From Hyphomicrobiales bacterium (GTDB lineage Bacteria; Pseudomonadota; Alphaproteobacteria; Rhizobiales; Rhizobiaceae): a DNA stretch of 64,000 bases. Under the pieces are notes generated by a model, which had not been told where the DNA came from, did not search any database, and saw only the letters and a program-made list of their open reading frames with translations. Below, one piece after another: positions 33,572 to 42,305 of this stretch; the stretch's first letter is position 1, and each line of letters starts with the position of its first letter. The position numbers and the translations under genes were made by a program. The stretch covers positions 124,001 through 188,000 of the forward strand of contig UCII01000021.1 in the NCBI GenBank assembly GCA_900472485.1, written 5' to 3'.

Positions 33572-35926
33572 ATGAATAAGCACACACCAGACCTCACACC
33601 CGAAACCATCATTGGCGGCGTCCATTCGAGCCCACGCCATGATTCTGCGCACAAGCATGTCTCTGGTACGGCCGTCTATATCGACGACATTACAGAGCCG
33701 AACGGCACCCTCCATGCCGGCCTTGGCCTCTCGACTGTCGCCCATGGCATCCTGAAATCCGTCGATCTTGCCGCCGTGCGGGCAGCCCCCGGCGTCGTCG
33801 CCGTGCTCACCCATGAGGATGTGCCCGGCGTCAACGACATCTCTCCCTCCTACATGAACGACGACCCGGTGCTTGCTGCCGGCAAGGTCGAGTTTCACGG
33901 CCAGCCGATTTTCTGCGTGATCGCCGAAACGCGCGAGCAGGCTCGCCGCGCCGCAAGGCTGGCAAAGATCGAGTACGAGGAATTACCTGCTAATATCGAT
34001 ATCTGGGATCTCGACGTTTCCACCCATAGGCAGGTCGTCACGCCGCTGACGCTGAAGCGCGGCGATGCGGCGACCGCACTTGCAAATGCGCCGCGGCGGG
34101 TGACGGGCCGCATGCGGCTTGGCGGCCAGGATCATTTCTATCTCGAAGGCCAGGTCTCGCTGGCCGTGCCTGGCGAAGATGACGAGGTCGTCGTCTACTG
34201 CTCTACCCAAGGCCCGAGCGAGACGCAGCATATGGTCGCCCATGCGCTCGGCGTGCCGAGCAATGCCGTTACGATCGAGGTTCGCCGCATGGGTGGTGGC
34301 TTCGGCGGCAAGGAAACCCAAGCGAACCAATGCGCCGCGATTGCGGCCATTGCCGCCAAAAAGCTGAAGCGTGCCGTCAAGGTCCGGCTCGACCGCGACG
34401 AAGATATGGTGGCGACCGGCAAGCGGCATGATTTTGCCATCGATTACGATGTCGGCTTCGACGATGAAGGCCGCATCCTCGCCGTCGATTACACCTTCGC
34501 GCTTCGCGCCGGCTTCTCTGCCGACCTTTCAGGCCCCGTCGGTGATCGTGCGCTGTTTCATTGCGACAATGCCTATTTCTTTCCGCATGTTCAGGCGAAG
34601 TCGGCGCCGCTTTATACCAACACCGTCTCCAACACGGCCTTCCGCGGCTTCGGCGGTCCGCAGGGGATGGTAGGTGCTGAACGCGTTATAGACGAGGTGG
34701 CCTTCGCCGTCGGCAAGGATCCACTCGAAATCCGCAAGCTGAATTCCTACGACGCAATGGGCGTTCAGGGCGAACGCAACCTCACCCCCTATCACCAGAA
34801 GGTCGAGGACTGCATCATCCAGCGCATCGTCGCCGAACTGGAGGAAAGCGCCGATTATGCCGGCCGCCGCAAGGCCATTTCCGAGTTCAACGCCAAGAGC
34901 CGCATCGTCAAGCGCGGCATCGCTCTGACCCCGGTGAAGTTCGGCATTTCCTTCACCAAGACGGAATCGAACCAGGCCGGCGCGCTGGTGCACGTCTATA
35001 GCGATGGGTCCGTGCATATGAATCATGGCGGCACCGAAATGGGGCAAGGTCTGCATCTGAAGGTCGCGCAGGTCGTGGCGGAAGAATTCCAGATCGATCT
35101 CGACCGGGTGAAGATCACGGCGACGACGACGGCAAAGGTGCCCAACACCTCGCCGACCGCGGCCTCCTCGGGCGCCGATCTCAACGGCATGGCTGCGCAA
35201 AATGCAGCGCGCCAGATCAAAGACCGGCTGATCGCTTTCGCCGCCGAAACTCATCAGGTGCCGCGCGAGCAAGTGGTATTCCTGCCCAATCGCGTACGCA
35301 TCGGCGACATCGAGATGCCCTTCCCCGATCTCGTCAAGAAGGCCTATATGGCCCGCGTCCAGCTTTCGGCCGCCGGTTTCTACAAGACACCGAAGATCCA
35401 TTGGGATCGCAAGGCCGGCCGCGGCCATGCCTTCTACTACTATGCCTATGGTGCTGCCTGCTCGGAAGTATCGATCGATACGCTGACGGGCGAATATGTC
35501 GTTGAACGCACCGATATCCTCCACGATACCGGCCGCTCGCTCAACAAGGCCATCGATATCGGCCAGGTCGAGGGTGGCTTCATTCAGGGCATGGGCTGGC
35601 TGACGACGGAAGAGCTTTGGTGGGATAACAAGGGGCGGCTGCGCACTCATGCGCCCTCGACCTACAAGATCCCGCTTGCATCCGACCGCCCGAAGATTTT
35701 CAATGTAGCGCTGACCGATTGGTCGGAGGCCTATGAGCCGACGATCCATCGATCCAAGGCGGTCGGCGAGCCGCCGCTGCCGCTTGGCCTTGCCGTTCTG
35801 CACGCTCTATCGGATGCCGTGGCGAGCGTCGCCGACCACAAGATCTGCCCGCGTCTCGACGCGCCGGCAACGCCCGAGCGGGTGCTGATGGCAATCGAGC
35901 GCCTCAAGGCTGCGCAAAAGGAGTGA
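33572..35926 (+). CDS. xdhB: Xanthine dehydrogenase molybdenum-binding subunit
   Basis: Catalytic subunit of 784 residues that hydroxylates hypoxanthine and xanthine to urate at the molybdenum cofactor. Features include SAHKHVSGTAVYIDDI at the N terminus, GGQDHFYLEGQ (substrate channel glutamine and flanking glutamate), RMGGGFGGKE, FRGFGGPQG, HGGTEMGQGLHLKVAQV and the catalytic base in KAVGEPPLPLGL. The start at 33572 (five bases after xdhA) is chosen over the longer out-of-phase frame. Full length and intact motifs indicate an active enzyme. Confidence 0.95.
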   Translation: MNKHTPDLTPETIIGGVHSSPRHDSAHKHVSGTAVYIDDITEPNGTLHAGLGLSTVAHGILKSVDLAAVRAAPGVVAVLTHEDVPGVNDISPSYMNDDPVLAAGKVEFHGQPIFCVIAETREQARRAARLAKIEYEELPANIDIWDLDVSTHRQVVTPLTLKRGDAATALANAPRRVTGRMRLGGQDHFYLEGQVSLAVPGEDDEVVVYCSTQGPSETQHMVAHALGVPSNAVTIEVRRMGGGFGGKETQANQCAAIAAIAAKKLKRAVKVRLDRDEDMVATGKRHDFAIDYDVGFDDEGRILAVDYTFALRAGFSADLSGPVGDRALFHCDNAYFFPHVQAKSAPLYTNTVSNTAFRGFGGPQGMVGAERVIDEVAFAVGKDPLEIRKLNSYDAMGVQGERNLTPYHQKVEDCIIQRIVAELEESADYAGRRKAISEFNAKSRIVKRGIALTPVKFGISFTKTESNQAGALVHVYSDGSVHMNHGGTEMGQGLHLKVAQVVAEEFQIDLDRVKITATTTAKVPNTSPTAASSGADLNGMAAQNAARQIKDRLIAFAAETHQVPREQVVFLPNRVRIGDIEMPFPDLVKKAYMARVQLSAAGFYKTPKIHWDRKAGRGHAFYYYAYGAACSEVSIDTLTGEYVVERTDILHDTGRSLNKAIDIGQVEGGFIQGMGWLTTEELWWDNKGRLRTHAPSTYKIPLASDRPKIFNVALTDWSEAYEPTIHRSKAVGEPPLPLGLAVLHALSDAVASVADHKICPRLDAPATPERVLMAIERLKAAQKE

Positions 35927-35931
35927 AGGTA

Positions 35932-36780
35932 ATGCCTGCCCGCGAAGACATCCGCGATTTCCTGCGTCGGGAGCCGATGTCGATGCTCGTCGAGGTCACG
36001 GGTGTCGCAGGTTCGGCGCCACGCGATGCCGATGCCTGGATGCTAGTGTCCGAACGAGCGATTTTTGCAACGATCGGCGGCGGGCAACTCGAATATATGG
36101 CGATCGATCAGGCGCGTCGGGCGTTACGCTCGGGTCTCGCGGCTGAGCCGATGAGCGTACCGCTCGGTCCGGAGATCGGCCAATGCTGCGGCGGTCGGGT
36201 CGGCCTCGCCTTTACAGCGCTCAATTCTGACCTTGTAAACGACCTCATCGCCCGCAGCGACCGGGAAATGGCCGCGCGACCGCATGTCTATGTTTTCGGA
36301 GCGGGCCATGTCGGCGATGCACTCGCCCTGGCACTTTCGCTAGCGCCGTTGCGCGTAGTGCTTGTCGATACGCGAGAGGAAGAGCTCGTCGCCAGTACCG
36401 TGTCGGGCGTCGAGACCTGTCTCACGGCCATGCCCGAGGCTGTCGTGCGCGATGCGCCGGCCGGCAGCAGCTTCGTCATCCTCACTCATGACCACGCGCT
36501 CGATTTCCTGATTGCCGCAGAGGCGCTCAAGCGCACAGACGTAGCCTATGTCGGCATGATCGGCTCGAAGACCAAGCGCGCGACCTTCCGCAACTGGCTG
36601 TCGCGCGAAAGCGGCCAGACGGAGCTTTTCGAACGCCTGATATGCCCGATCGGCGGGACGGCAGTGAAAGACAAACGCCCGACTGTCATCGCCACACTGG
36701 CGGCCGCCGAGATCATGACGGCGGCGCTGACCTGGACGGCTGCAGCACAGCCGGCCACGGCAAAACCTGCTATCGGATAA
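35932..36780 (+). CDS. xdhC: Xanthine dehydrogenase accessory protein XdhC
   Basis: Maturation factor of 282 residues that binds the molybdenum cofactor, promotes its sulfuration and inserts it into XdhB. The N-terminal XdhC domain contains MLVEVTGVAGSAPRDADAWM and GGGQLEYMAIDQARRAL, and GQCCGGRVGL supplies the conserved cysteines. The C-terminal Rossmann domain has HVYVFGAGHVGDALALALSL and YVGMIGSKTKRATF. ATG at 35932 has AAGGAG upstream; a GTG at 35923 overlapping the xdhB stop is an alternative. The 3' end overlaps the VapC gene on the other strand by 11 bases. Confidence 0.93.
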   Translation: MPAREDIRDFLRREPMSMLVEVTGVAGSAPRDADAWMLVSERAIFATIGGGQLEYMAIDQARRALRSGLAAEPMSVPLGPEIGQCCGGRVGLAFTALNSDLVNDLIARSDREMAARPHVYVFGAGHVGDALALALSLAPLRVVLVDTREEELVASTVSGVETCLTAMPEAVVRDAPAGSSFVILTHDHALDFLIAAEALKRTDVAYVGMIGSKTKRATFRNWLSRESGQTELFERLICPIGGTAVKDKRPTVIATLAAAEIMTAALTWTAAAQPATAKPAIG

Positions 36781-37210
36781 CCGGCAACTGCTTCAAGGGG
36801 TTGGCGAACGGCACGCCAAGCGGCGTGAAATGCCGCTCATTGGCCGTCAAAACAGTGAGGCCGTGCGCAGTGGCAGTCGCGGCAATGGCAATGTCCTCGA
36901 AGCCTGGATCGTGAGCACGCGCCCGGTCAAGTATCAGGCCGGCATGTCTCGCCTCTTCGATGCCGAACGGCAGGATACGGCCAGCATAGAAATGTTCAAC
37001 CGCGGCGAGCCAGCGGCGTAGGTGGCCTGCTTTCGTCGTCGCCTCGATTCTTGTCGCTCTGGCAATGCCGGCCTCGATTTCGGCGATTGTGATGGCCGAA
37101 AGATAAAGCCGGTCGCTATTCGCACGCAGCCAGGCCGTGAATTCGTCGACGCCGACGTGACGCTTGGTCGGCGCATCGGCCGATACGATATTGGTATCCA
37201 GAAGATACAA
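36770..37210 (-). CDS. vapC: PIN-domain toxin (VapC family)
   Basis: Probable ribonuclease toxin of 146 residues. The PIN acid residues are visible: D5 in YLLDTNIVSAD, E in LSAITIAEIEAGIARA, and D in DPGFEDIAIAATATAHG. They are followed by LTVLTANERHF and the typical end LGVPFANPLKQL. No ATG is available, and a TTG at 37210, two bases after the antitoxin stop, gives the family-typical start YLLDTN. The pair sits between xdhC and a LysR gene and is not part of purine breakdown. It is probably a mobile or stabilising module inserted in the island. Confidence 0.88.
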   Translation of the reverse strand: MYLLDTNIVSADAPTKRHVGVDEFTAWLRANSDRLYLSAITIAEIEAGIARATRIEATTKAGHLRRWLAAVEHFYAGRILPFGIEEARHAGLILDRARAHDPGFEDIAIAATATAHGLTVLTANERHFTPLGVPFANPLKQLPVIR

Positions 37211-37212
37211 GA

Positions 37213-37464
37213 TCAGAAGCCGTTTCCACGCAATGAACGTGCGGGTTTCCGCGATCGCTCCGGAATATCGGCGGGCTCGCCGGGAAAGGCGAGAAGCAGA
37301 TCGGCGAAGTCCGGTACCTTGGAAACCCGTTGCCATTCCTCGAAGGAAACCAGCACCGCTTCCTTCCGACCATGGCGGGTAATAACGGTCGGCTCGCCGG
37401 CCACGGCTTGATCGACCACCGCCGAAAGCGTCGCCTTCGCATCCTTGAGCTGGATTTCCTTCAT
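37213..37464 (-). CDS. Phd/YefM-type antitoxin
   Basis: Antitoxin of 83 residues. The N-terminal DNA-binding part shows the Phd/YefM pattern KEIQLKDAKATLSAVVDQA and GEPTVITRHGRKEAVLVSFE. The C-terminal tail, rich in charged and proline residues, would wrap the VapC toxin. GGAGAAG precedes the ATG at 37464. It precedes the toxin gene, as usual for this class, and probably represses the pair through the palindrome at 37477-37498. Confidence 0.88.
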   Translation of the reverse strand: MKEIQLKDAKATLSAVVDQAVAGEPTVITRHGRKEAVLVSFEEWQRVSKVPDFADLLLAFPGEPADIPERSRKPARSLRGNGF

Positions 37465-37476
37465 GCCGCTTCTCCA

Positions 37477-37498
37477 TATGACCACCGATAGTCATATA
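37477..37498. promoter_or_regulatory. Palindrome upstream of the toxin-antitoxin pair
   Basis: Perfect 7-bp arms ATATGAC / GTCATAT (37477-37483 and 37492-37498), eight bases apart, just upstream of the antitoxin ribosome site. This is the expected place for the operator of an autoregulated Phd-type antitoxin. Confidence 0.55.
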
Positions 37499-37546
37499 TG
37501 ATTTTACTGGCTTGATTCAAGCCGAGATCAATCCGTCTCCTTCGGA

Positions 37547-38485
37547 TCACGAGGCCGCAGCCGCCGGCTCGTCCTCGAGCAGCTTGCCGATCAGCCGCTG
37601 ACAGCGCTCCGCCATGAAATCGATCATCAGGCGGACCTTCGGATCCTGGAAACGCTTGTGCGGGTAGATGGCCGCAAGCTGCACCGGGGCCGGAGGACTC
37701 TCCTTCAGGATCTCTAACAATCGCCCTTCCTTCAGATAGGCCTTCACCTCGAACAGCGGTTTGTTGATGATGCCGCGGGCTTCCAGCGCCCATTGGGTGA
37801 GCACGTCGCCGTCGTCGCTGTCATAGGGGCCTGCGACTTCGAACTTGCGGGCACCTTCCGCCGTCATCAACGTCCAATAATATTCCTTCGAGCCGGGATA
37901 GCGCAGCAAGAGACAGTCATGCTTGTCGGCGATCAACGCATCCGCGGTCGCCGGCACGCCGCGCTGCGCCAAATAGGCAGGCGACGCGCACAGCACCCGC
38001 TCGCAATTGAGGATGCCGCGCATGCGCAGGTTGGAATCCTCCAAGACGCCGAGCTTGAAGGCGACGTCGACGCCTTCGGCCAGGATATCGACATTGTGGT
38101 CGGACAGGCGCAAGCGGACTTCGATATCTGGATATTTGTCGTGAAACTCCGGAATGCCCGAGGCGATCAGCCGCCGGCCGATGCCGAGCGGCGCTGTGAT
38201 CCTCAGCGAACCCTTCGGATTGCGTGAGAGGTCCGCGATCGCCGCTTCCGCCTCGTTCACAGCCTCGATGATCTTCACGGCCTTTTCATAGAAAACGCGA
38301 CCATGTTCGGTCGGCGACAGCTTACGCGTCGTGCGGTTGAACAGGCGCACGCCGAGATGGCGCTCGAGTTCCTTGATGCGATTACTCGCAACCGCGGGCG
38401 TGACGCGCTGGTCGCGGCCTGCTGCCGAAAGGGTACCGAGTTCGACCACGCGAACGAAGACACGGACATTATCAAGATAGGACAT
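37547..38485 (-). CDS. LysR-family transcriptional regulator
   Basis: Regulator of 312 residues. The winged helix-turn-helix (residues 1-62) reads MSYLDNVRVFVRVVELGTL through VTPAVASNRIKELERHLGVR and LFNRTTRKLSPTEHG. The effector-binding domain follows from about residue 90 (GSLRITAPLGIGRRLIAS, VDVAFKLGVLEDSNLRM), typical of the CrgA/DmlR-like branch. It is divergent from puuD and so may control urate breakdown, though the CrgA branch has varied ligands. It ends 83 bases before the antitoxin start region. Confidence 0.9.
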   Translation of the reverse strand: MSYLDNVRVFVRVVELGTLSAAGRDQRVTPAVASNRIKELERHLGVRLFNRTTRKLSPTEHGRVFYEKAVKIIEAVNEAEAAIADLSRNPKGSLRITAPLGIGRRLIASGIPEFHDKYPDIEVRLRLSDHNVDILAEGVDVAFKLGVLEDSNLRMRGILNCERVLCASPAYLAQRGVPATADALIADKHDCLLLRYPGSKEYYWTLMTAEGARKFEVAGPYDSDDGDVLTQWALEARGIINKPLFEVKAYLKEGRLLEILKESPPAPVQLAAIYPHKRFQDPKVRLMIDFMAERCQRLIGKLLEDEPAAAAS

Positions 38486-38525
38486 GGCACCTTTCTACCA
38501 CATCGGCACGCGGAACAAACCAGGG

Positions 38526-38548
38526 TTCATCTTATAGATTTTTTTGAA
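38526..38548. promoter_or_regulatory. Candidate LysR-type site in the puuD promoter region
   Basis: ATCT-TAT-AGAT (38529-38539) is a perfect short palindrome, nested in TTCA (38526-38529) ... TGAA (38545-38548). It lies in the 157-base gap between the divergent LysR and puuD genes. This is weak evidence by itself; the position is what makes it plausible. Confidence 0.3.
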
Positions 38549-38642
38549 AGTGTTGGCGGATTAACCGGGATTTTCGAGAAAATAGAGCGATGGCAAACAC
38601 TCCCATAGAGATCGGGCCCATGAAGAGCGGGAGGGAGTTCCC

Positions 38643-39881
38643 ATGTATGAATATGCCATCGCCTGGGACTGGCTGACTTTTGCCGTCCGCTGGCTGCACG
38701 TCATTACCGCCATCGCCTGGATTGGCTCGTCATTCTATTTCGTAGCACTTGACCTCGGCCTCAAAAAGCATCCGGCGCTGCCGCCGGGAGCCTACGGCGA
38801 GGAGTGGCAGGTCCACGGTGGCGGCTTCTACCATATCCAGAAATATCTGGTGGCGCCGGCCAACATGCCGGAGCACCTCGTCTGGTTCAAATGGGAGAGC
38901 TACGTCACCTGGCTGTCGGGCTTCGGCATGCTCTGTCTCGTCTATTATGCCGGCGCCGACCTCTACATGATCGACCCGGCTGTGCTTGACGTCTCCAAGC
39001 CGGTGGCGATCGCCATTTCGCTCTGCTCGATCGCCGGTGGCTGGCTCCTATACGACCTGATCTGCAAATCGCCCTTCGGCAACGACAATACGCGGCTGAT
39101 GGTGGCGCTCTATTTCATCCTCGTGGCGGTGGCATGGGGCTATACCCATCTCTTTACCGGCCGTGCCGCCTTCCTGCATCTCGGTGCCTTCACCGCGACG
39201 ATCATGTCGGCCAACGTCTTCTTCATCATCATTCCGAACCAGAAGATCGTTGTCGCCGACCTTCTTGCCGGGCGTACGCCAGATGCGAAATACGGTCGCA
39301 TCGCCAAGCAGCGCTCGACGCATAACAACTACCTGACGCTGCCGGTGTTGTTTCTGATGCTGTCGAACCACTATCCGCTGGCTTTCGGTACGCAGTTCAA
39401 CTGGATCATCGCCTCGCTCGTCTTCCTGATGGGCGTCACGATCCGCCACTGGTTCAATACCCGCCACGCCAATGCCGGCAACCCGACCTGGACCTGGCTT
39501 GCCACCGTCATCCTGTTCATCATCATCATGTGGCTTTCCACAGTGCCGAAGATCTTGACGGGCGAACCCACAACGAAGGTCTCTGCCATCCAGCAGCCCT
39601 TCATCACGGCACAGGATTTCCCAAAGGTCCGCGATACCGTGATGGGTCGCTGCTCCATGTGCCACGCGAAGGAGCCGAGCTGGGAGGGGATCGTCGCTCC
39701 GCCGAAGGGCGTGATGTTCGAGACCGACCGCGACATCGCCGTCCATGCGCGCGAGATCTACCTGCAGGCCGGTCGTAGCCACGCCATGCCGCCGGCCAAC
39801 GCCTCGCATATTACCGACGAGGAGCGCCGACTGCTCGTCTCCTGGTACGAAAGTGCTATCAATGGGGAGAAGACCCAATGA
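38643..39881 (+). CDS. puuD: Membrane-bound urate hydroxylase with cytochrome c domain
   Basis: Membrane protein of 412 residues that converts urate to 5-hydroxyisourate and passes electrons to the respiratory chain. It has about eight membrane helices (WLTFAVRWLHVITAIAWIGS through FIIIMWLSTVPKILTG). A C-terminal cytochrome c domain follows with heme motif C337-S-M-C340-H341, and a later methionine in SHAMPPANAS may be the second heme ligand. This matches the PuuD family described as the bacterial urate oxidase lacking a uricase fold. GGGAGGGAG precedes the ATG. An ATGA overlap couples it to guaD. Its product feeds HiuH, encoded at 31714. Confidence 0.94.
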   Translation: MYEYAIAWDWLTFAVRWLHVITAIAWIGSSFYFVALDLGLKKHPALPPGAYGEEWQVHGGGFYHIQKYLVAPANMPEHLVWFKWESYVTWLSGFGMLCLVYYAGADLYMIDPAVLDVSKPVAIAISLCSIAGGWLLYDLICKSPFGNDNTRLMVALYFILVAVAWGYTHLFTGRAAFLHLGAFTATIMSANVFFIIIPNQKIVVADLLAGRTPDAKYGRIAKQRSTHNNYLTLPVLFLMLSNHYPLAFGTQFNWIIASLVFLMGVTIRHWFNTRHANAGNPTWTWLATVILFIIIMWLSTVPKILTGEPTTKVSAIQQPFITAQDFPKVRDTVMGRCSMCHAKEPSWEGIVAPPKGVMFETDRDIAVHAREIYLQAGRSHAMPPANASHITDEERRLLVSWYESAINGEKTQ

Positions 39882-41221
39882 GTGAAGTCCTGATCCGTGG
39901 CCGCGTGCTCACCTTCCTTGCCGAACCGCAAGGGATCGACGATACCGCATCCTATCGTTATATCGAGGACGGCGCCGTCTATGTTCGCGATGGAAAGATC
40001 GTTGATATCAGCTTGTATAATGATGTTCGCAAGCTGGCTGACACCGGTATCCGGATCGCGGACCATCGCCCGAACCTCATCCTGCCGGGCTTCATCGACA
40101 CGCACCTGCATTTCCCGCAGACGCAGGCGATCGCCTCCTATGGCGCGCAGCTGCTCGAATGGCTGAATACTTATATTTTCGTCGAGGAGCAGAAGTTCGC
40201 CCGCGCCGCCCATGCGGCCGAAGTCGCCGACCGCTTCATGGACGAACTCCTGTCGAACGGCACGACGACGGCCGTCGCCTATTGTTCGGTGCACCCGGAA
40301 AGCGTCGATGCGTATTTTGCTGCCGCTGAAGCGCGCGGCATGTTGATGATCGGCGGCAAGGTCATGATGGATCGCAATGCGCCGGATGCACTGCGCGATA
40401 CGCCGCAGCGCGGCTACGACGAGACCAAGCGGCTGATCGAGAAATGGCATGGCCGCGGCCGCGGCCACTATGCGATCAGCCCGCGCTTTGCCATCACCTC
40501 GACGCCTGAGCAGATGGAGATGAGCAAGGCACTCGTCGCCGAGCATCCGGACTGCTACGTCCAGACGCACCTCTCCGAAAATCGCGATGAGATCGCCTTT
40601 GCCACCTCTCTCTATCCCGAGGCGAAGGACTATACGGATATCTATGCCCGCTATGATCTGCTCAACGATCGCATGCTGCTCGGCCATTGCATCCATATGA
40701 GCGAACGGGAAGTCGCGGTGCTCGCCGAAACCGGCGCGATCGGTGTCTTCTGCCCGACCTCGAACCTCTTCCTCGGCTCCGGGCTCTTCAACGCCGAGCA
40801 ATTCGACAGGCTTGGCGCGCGCTGGTCGGTTGCCACGGATGTCGGCGCCGGCACCAGCTTCTCCATGCTGGAAACGATGGATGAAGCCTACAAGGTGCTG
40901 CACCTGCAGGGACAGCGGCTGACGCCGTTTAATTCCTTCTATCGCATGACGCGCGGCAACGCCCTGGCGCTCGGTTTGGAAACAAAGATCGGCTCGCTCC
41001 ATGCGGGTGCGGATGCCGATATCGTCGTGCTTGATTCCAGCGCCAAGTCGGCGATGGAATTCCGCATGCGCACCGCAACGTCGCTGGCCGAAGAACTCTT
41101 TATCCTGCAGACCATGGGCGATGACCGCTGCATTGCCGAAGTCTATGTCGCCGGCAGGGCGATGAAGACCAAGGGCAAGAAAGCAGACACGATCGTACGC
41201 GAGCAATTGCAGCTCGCCTGA
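39878..41221 (+). CDS. guaD: Guanine deaminase
   Basis: Zinc amidohydrolase of 447 residues that converts guanine to xanthine. Motifs in order: PGFIDTHLHFPQTQAIAS (two metal histidines), YCSVHPESVDAY, YVQTHLSENRDEI (third histidine), LLGHCIHMSERE (fourth histidine) and ATDVGAGTSFSMLETM (catalytic aspartate with guanine-deaminase-specific context). The C-terminal beta domain has HAGADADIVVLDSSA. Coupled to puuD by ATGA. It supplies xanthine to XdhAB, so guanine and hypoxanthine branches join in this island. A bidirectional terminator follows. Confidence 0.94.
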   Translation: MSEVLIRGRVLTFLAEPQGIDDTASYRYIEDGAVYVRDGKIVDISLYNDVRKLADTGIRIADHRPNLILPGFIDTHLHFPQTQAIASYGAQLLEWLNTYIFVEEQKFARAAHAAEVADRFMDELLSNGTTTAVAYCSVHPESVDAYFAAAEARGMLMIGGKVMMDRNAPDALRDTPQRGYDETKRLIEKWHGRGRGHYAISPRFAITSTPEQMEMSKALVAEHPDCYVQTHLSENRDEIAFATSLYPEAKDYTDIYARYDLLNDRMLLGHCIHMSEREVAVLAETGAIGVFCPTSNLFLGSGLFNAEQFDRLGARWSVATDVGAGTSFSMLETMDEAYKVLHLQGQRLTPFNSFYRMTRGNALALGLETKIGSLHAGADADIVVLDSSAKSAMEFRMRTATSLAEELFILQTMGDDRCIAEVYVAGRAMKTKGKKADTIVREQLQLA

Positions 41222-41245
41222 TCAATAAATGCGGCGGACCGGCAG

Positions 41246-41276
41246 CGCCGTCGTCTCCGGATAGGAGACGGCGGCG
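41246..41276. terminator. Hairpin between guaD and the IclR gene
   Basis: Stem of 13 pairs with one GT wobble: CGCCGTCGTCTCC (41246-41258) / GGAGACGGCGGCG (41264-41276), five-base loop. It lies between convergent genes; no clear T-run follows, but the stem is strong enough to act for both. Confidence 0.65.
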
Positions 41277-41283
41277 AAGACGT

Positions 41284-42111
41284 TCAGGTCCGCTTCGAGC
41301 GTCCTCCCATCGCCTTCGTCAATTCTTCCGCCGCCGCCTGCACGACCGGGCCGAGCGTAGCAACCCTTTCATCCGGCAGCCGCACAGCCGGACCTGAAAT
41401 CGAAATGCCGGCGATGGCCTCGCCATATTCGTCGAAGATCGGCGCGGCGACGCATCGCATGCCGAGCGTGTGCTCCTCATCATCGATCGACCAGCCGCGC
41501 GAGCGGATCTCGGCCATATCCGCAAGCAGCACGGGCAGCGTATCGCGGGTTTTATCGGTGAAATGCTGTAGCGAACGGCCCCCGAGCAAAGCCTCTATCT
41601 GGCTGTCCGCCCAGGTGGAAAGGATCGCCTTGCCAATACCCGAAGCATGGATCGGCCCACGCCTGCCGGGGCGGAAGAAGGCGCGCATCGGCGCATGGCT
41701 TTCCGCCTGGGAGATGAAGACGACGTCGCCATCTTCCTCGATGGCGATATTGGCGGTCTCGCCGGATGCCTCCATCAACTCCTTGAGGAAAGGCCGGCTG
41801 ACTGTGCCAAGCTTACGGAAGCGTAAGTAGGCCGTTCCGATCTCGAAGGCTTTCACTCCAATCGTCCAGGCGCCGGTCTCAGCGTCATGCGCCACCATGC
41901 CGTGCTGGGCGAGAGAGGTCAGCAGCCGGTGAACGGTGGAGGGCGCCATGGCCGATCTGTCGGCGAGATCCGTCAAAACCGCACCATCGGCTTCGGCCAC
42001 CAGCTCCAGCAGCTTCAGACTGCGATCGAGCACCTGCACGGACGAGGCCGCCGCATTCTCGGCCGGTTTCCGGCCTGGTCTGCCCCTCGTCTTTTCCCGA
42101 TTTTCCGCCAT
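41284..42111 (-). CDS. IclR-family regulator of glyoxylate/purine genes
   Basis: Regulator of 275 residues. The N-terminal winged helix (about residues 25-85) has SVQVLDRSLKLLELVAEADG and MAPSTVHRLLTSLAQHGMV. The IclR effector domain includes ASGETANIAIEEDGDVVFIS and RGPIHASGIGKAILSTW, and GISISGPAVRLPDERVA. The start at 42111 (basic tail ENREKTRGRPGRKP) fits the family; the frame is open to 42171. It is divergent from gcl. IclR relatives AllR and GclR control allantoin and glyoxylate genes in other bacteria, so the same job is likely here. Confidence 0.88.
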   Translation of the reverse strand: MAENREKTRGRPGRKPAENAAASSVQVLDRSLKLLELVAEADGAVLTDLADRSAMAPSTVHRLLTSLAQHGMVAHDAETGAWTIGVKAFEIGTAYLRFRKLGTVSRPFLKELMEASGETANIAIEEDGDVVFISQAESHAPMRAFFRPGRRGPIHASGIGKAILSTWADSQIEALLGGRSLQHFTDKTRDTLPVLLADMAEIRSRGWSIDDEEHTLGMRCVAAPIFDEYGEAIAGISISGPAVRLPDERVATLGPVVQAAAEELTKAMGGRSKRT

Positions 42112-42206
42112 GACGCTCACTTTTGACTGAAGGCGCGCCGCGCAGTTTGGCGCCGCCCGCTTTGGCTTCATGACATATCCGCTTCGCTCCGATTGTTCCA
42201 GATTCG

Positions 42207-42247
42207 TTGAAAATGTTTATTTCCATATGATGGGATTGATTTCCATT
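42207..42247. promoter_or_regulatory. Candidate IclR operator and gcl promoter region
   Basis: Within the 194-base gap between the divergent IclR and gcl genes, ATTTCCAT occurs twice in direct orientation (42219-42226 and 42239-42246). The first copy is part of an imperfect palindrome TTTCCAT-ATG-ATGGGAT. TTGAAA at 42207-42212 is a possible -35. IclR proteins often bind TTTCC-containing palindromes, so this is the best operator guess. Confidence 0.4.
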
Positions 42248-42305
42248 TTAAGATTGCACTCGTTCACCTATGCGGTACCTTCGATCCAGAAACGGAGGAA
42301 ATCCC

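Noticed and set aside
39758..41206. Long minus-strand open frame of 482 codons
   Set aside because: It lies antisense to guaD and shows no family motif; guaD carries all metal-binding motifs.
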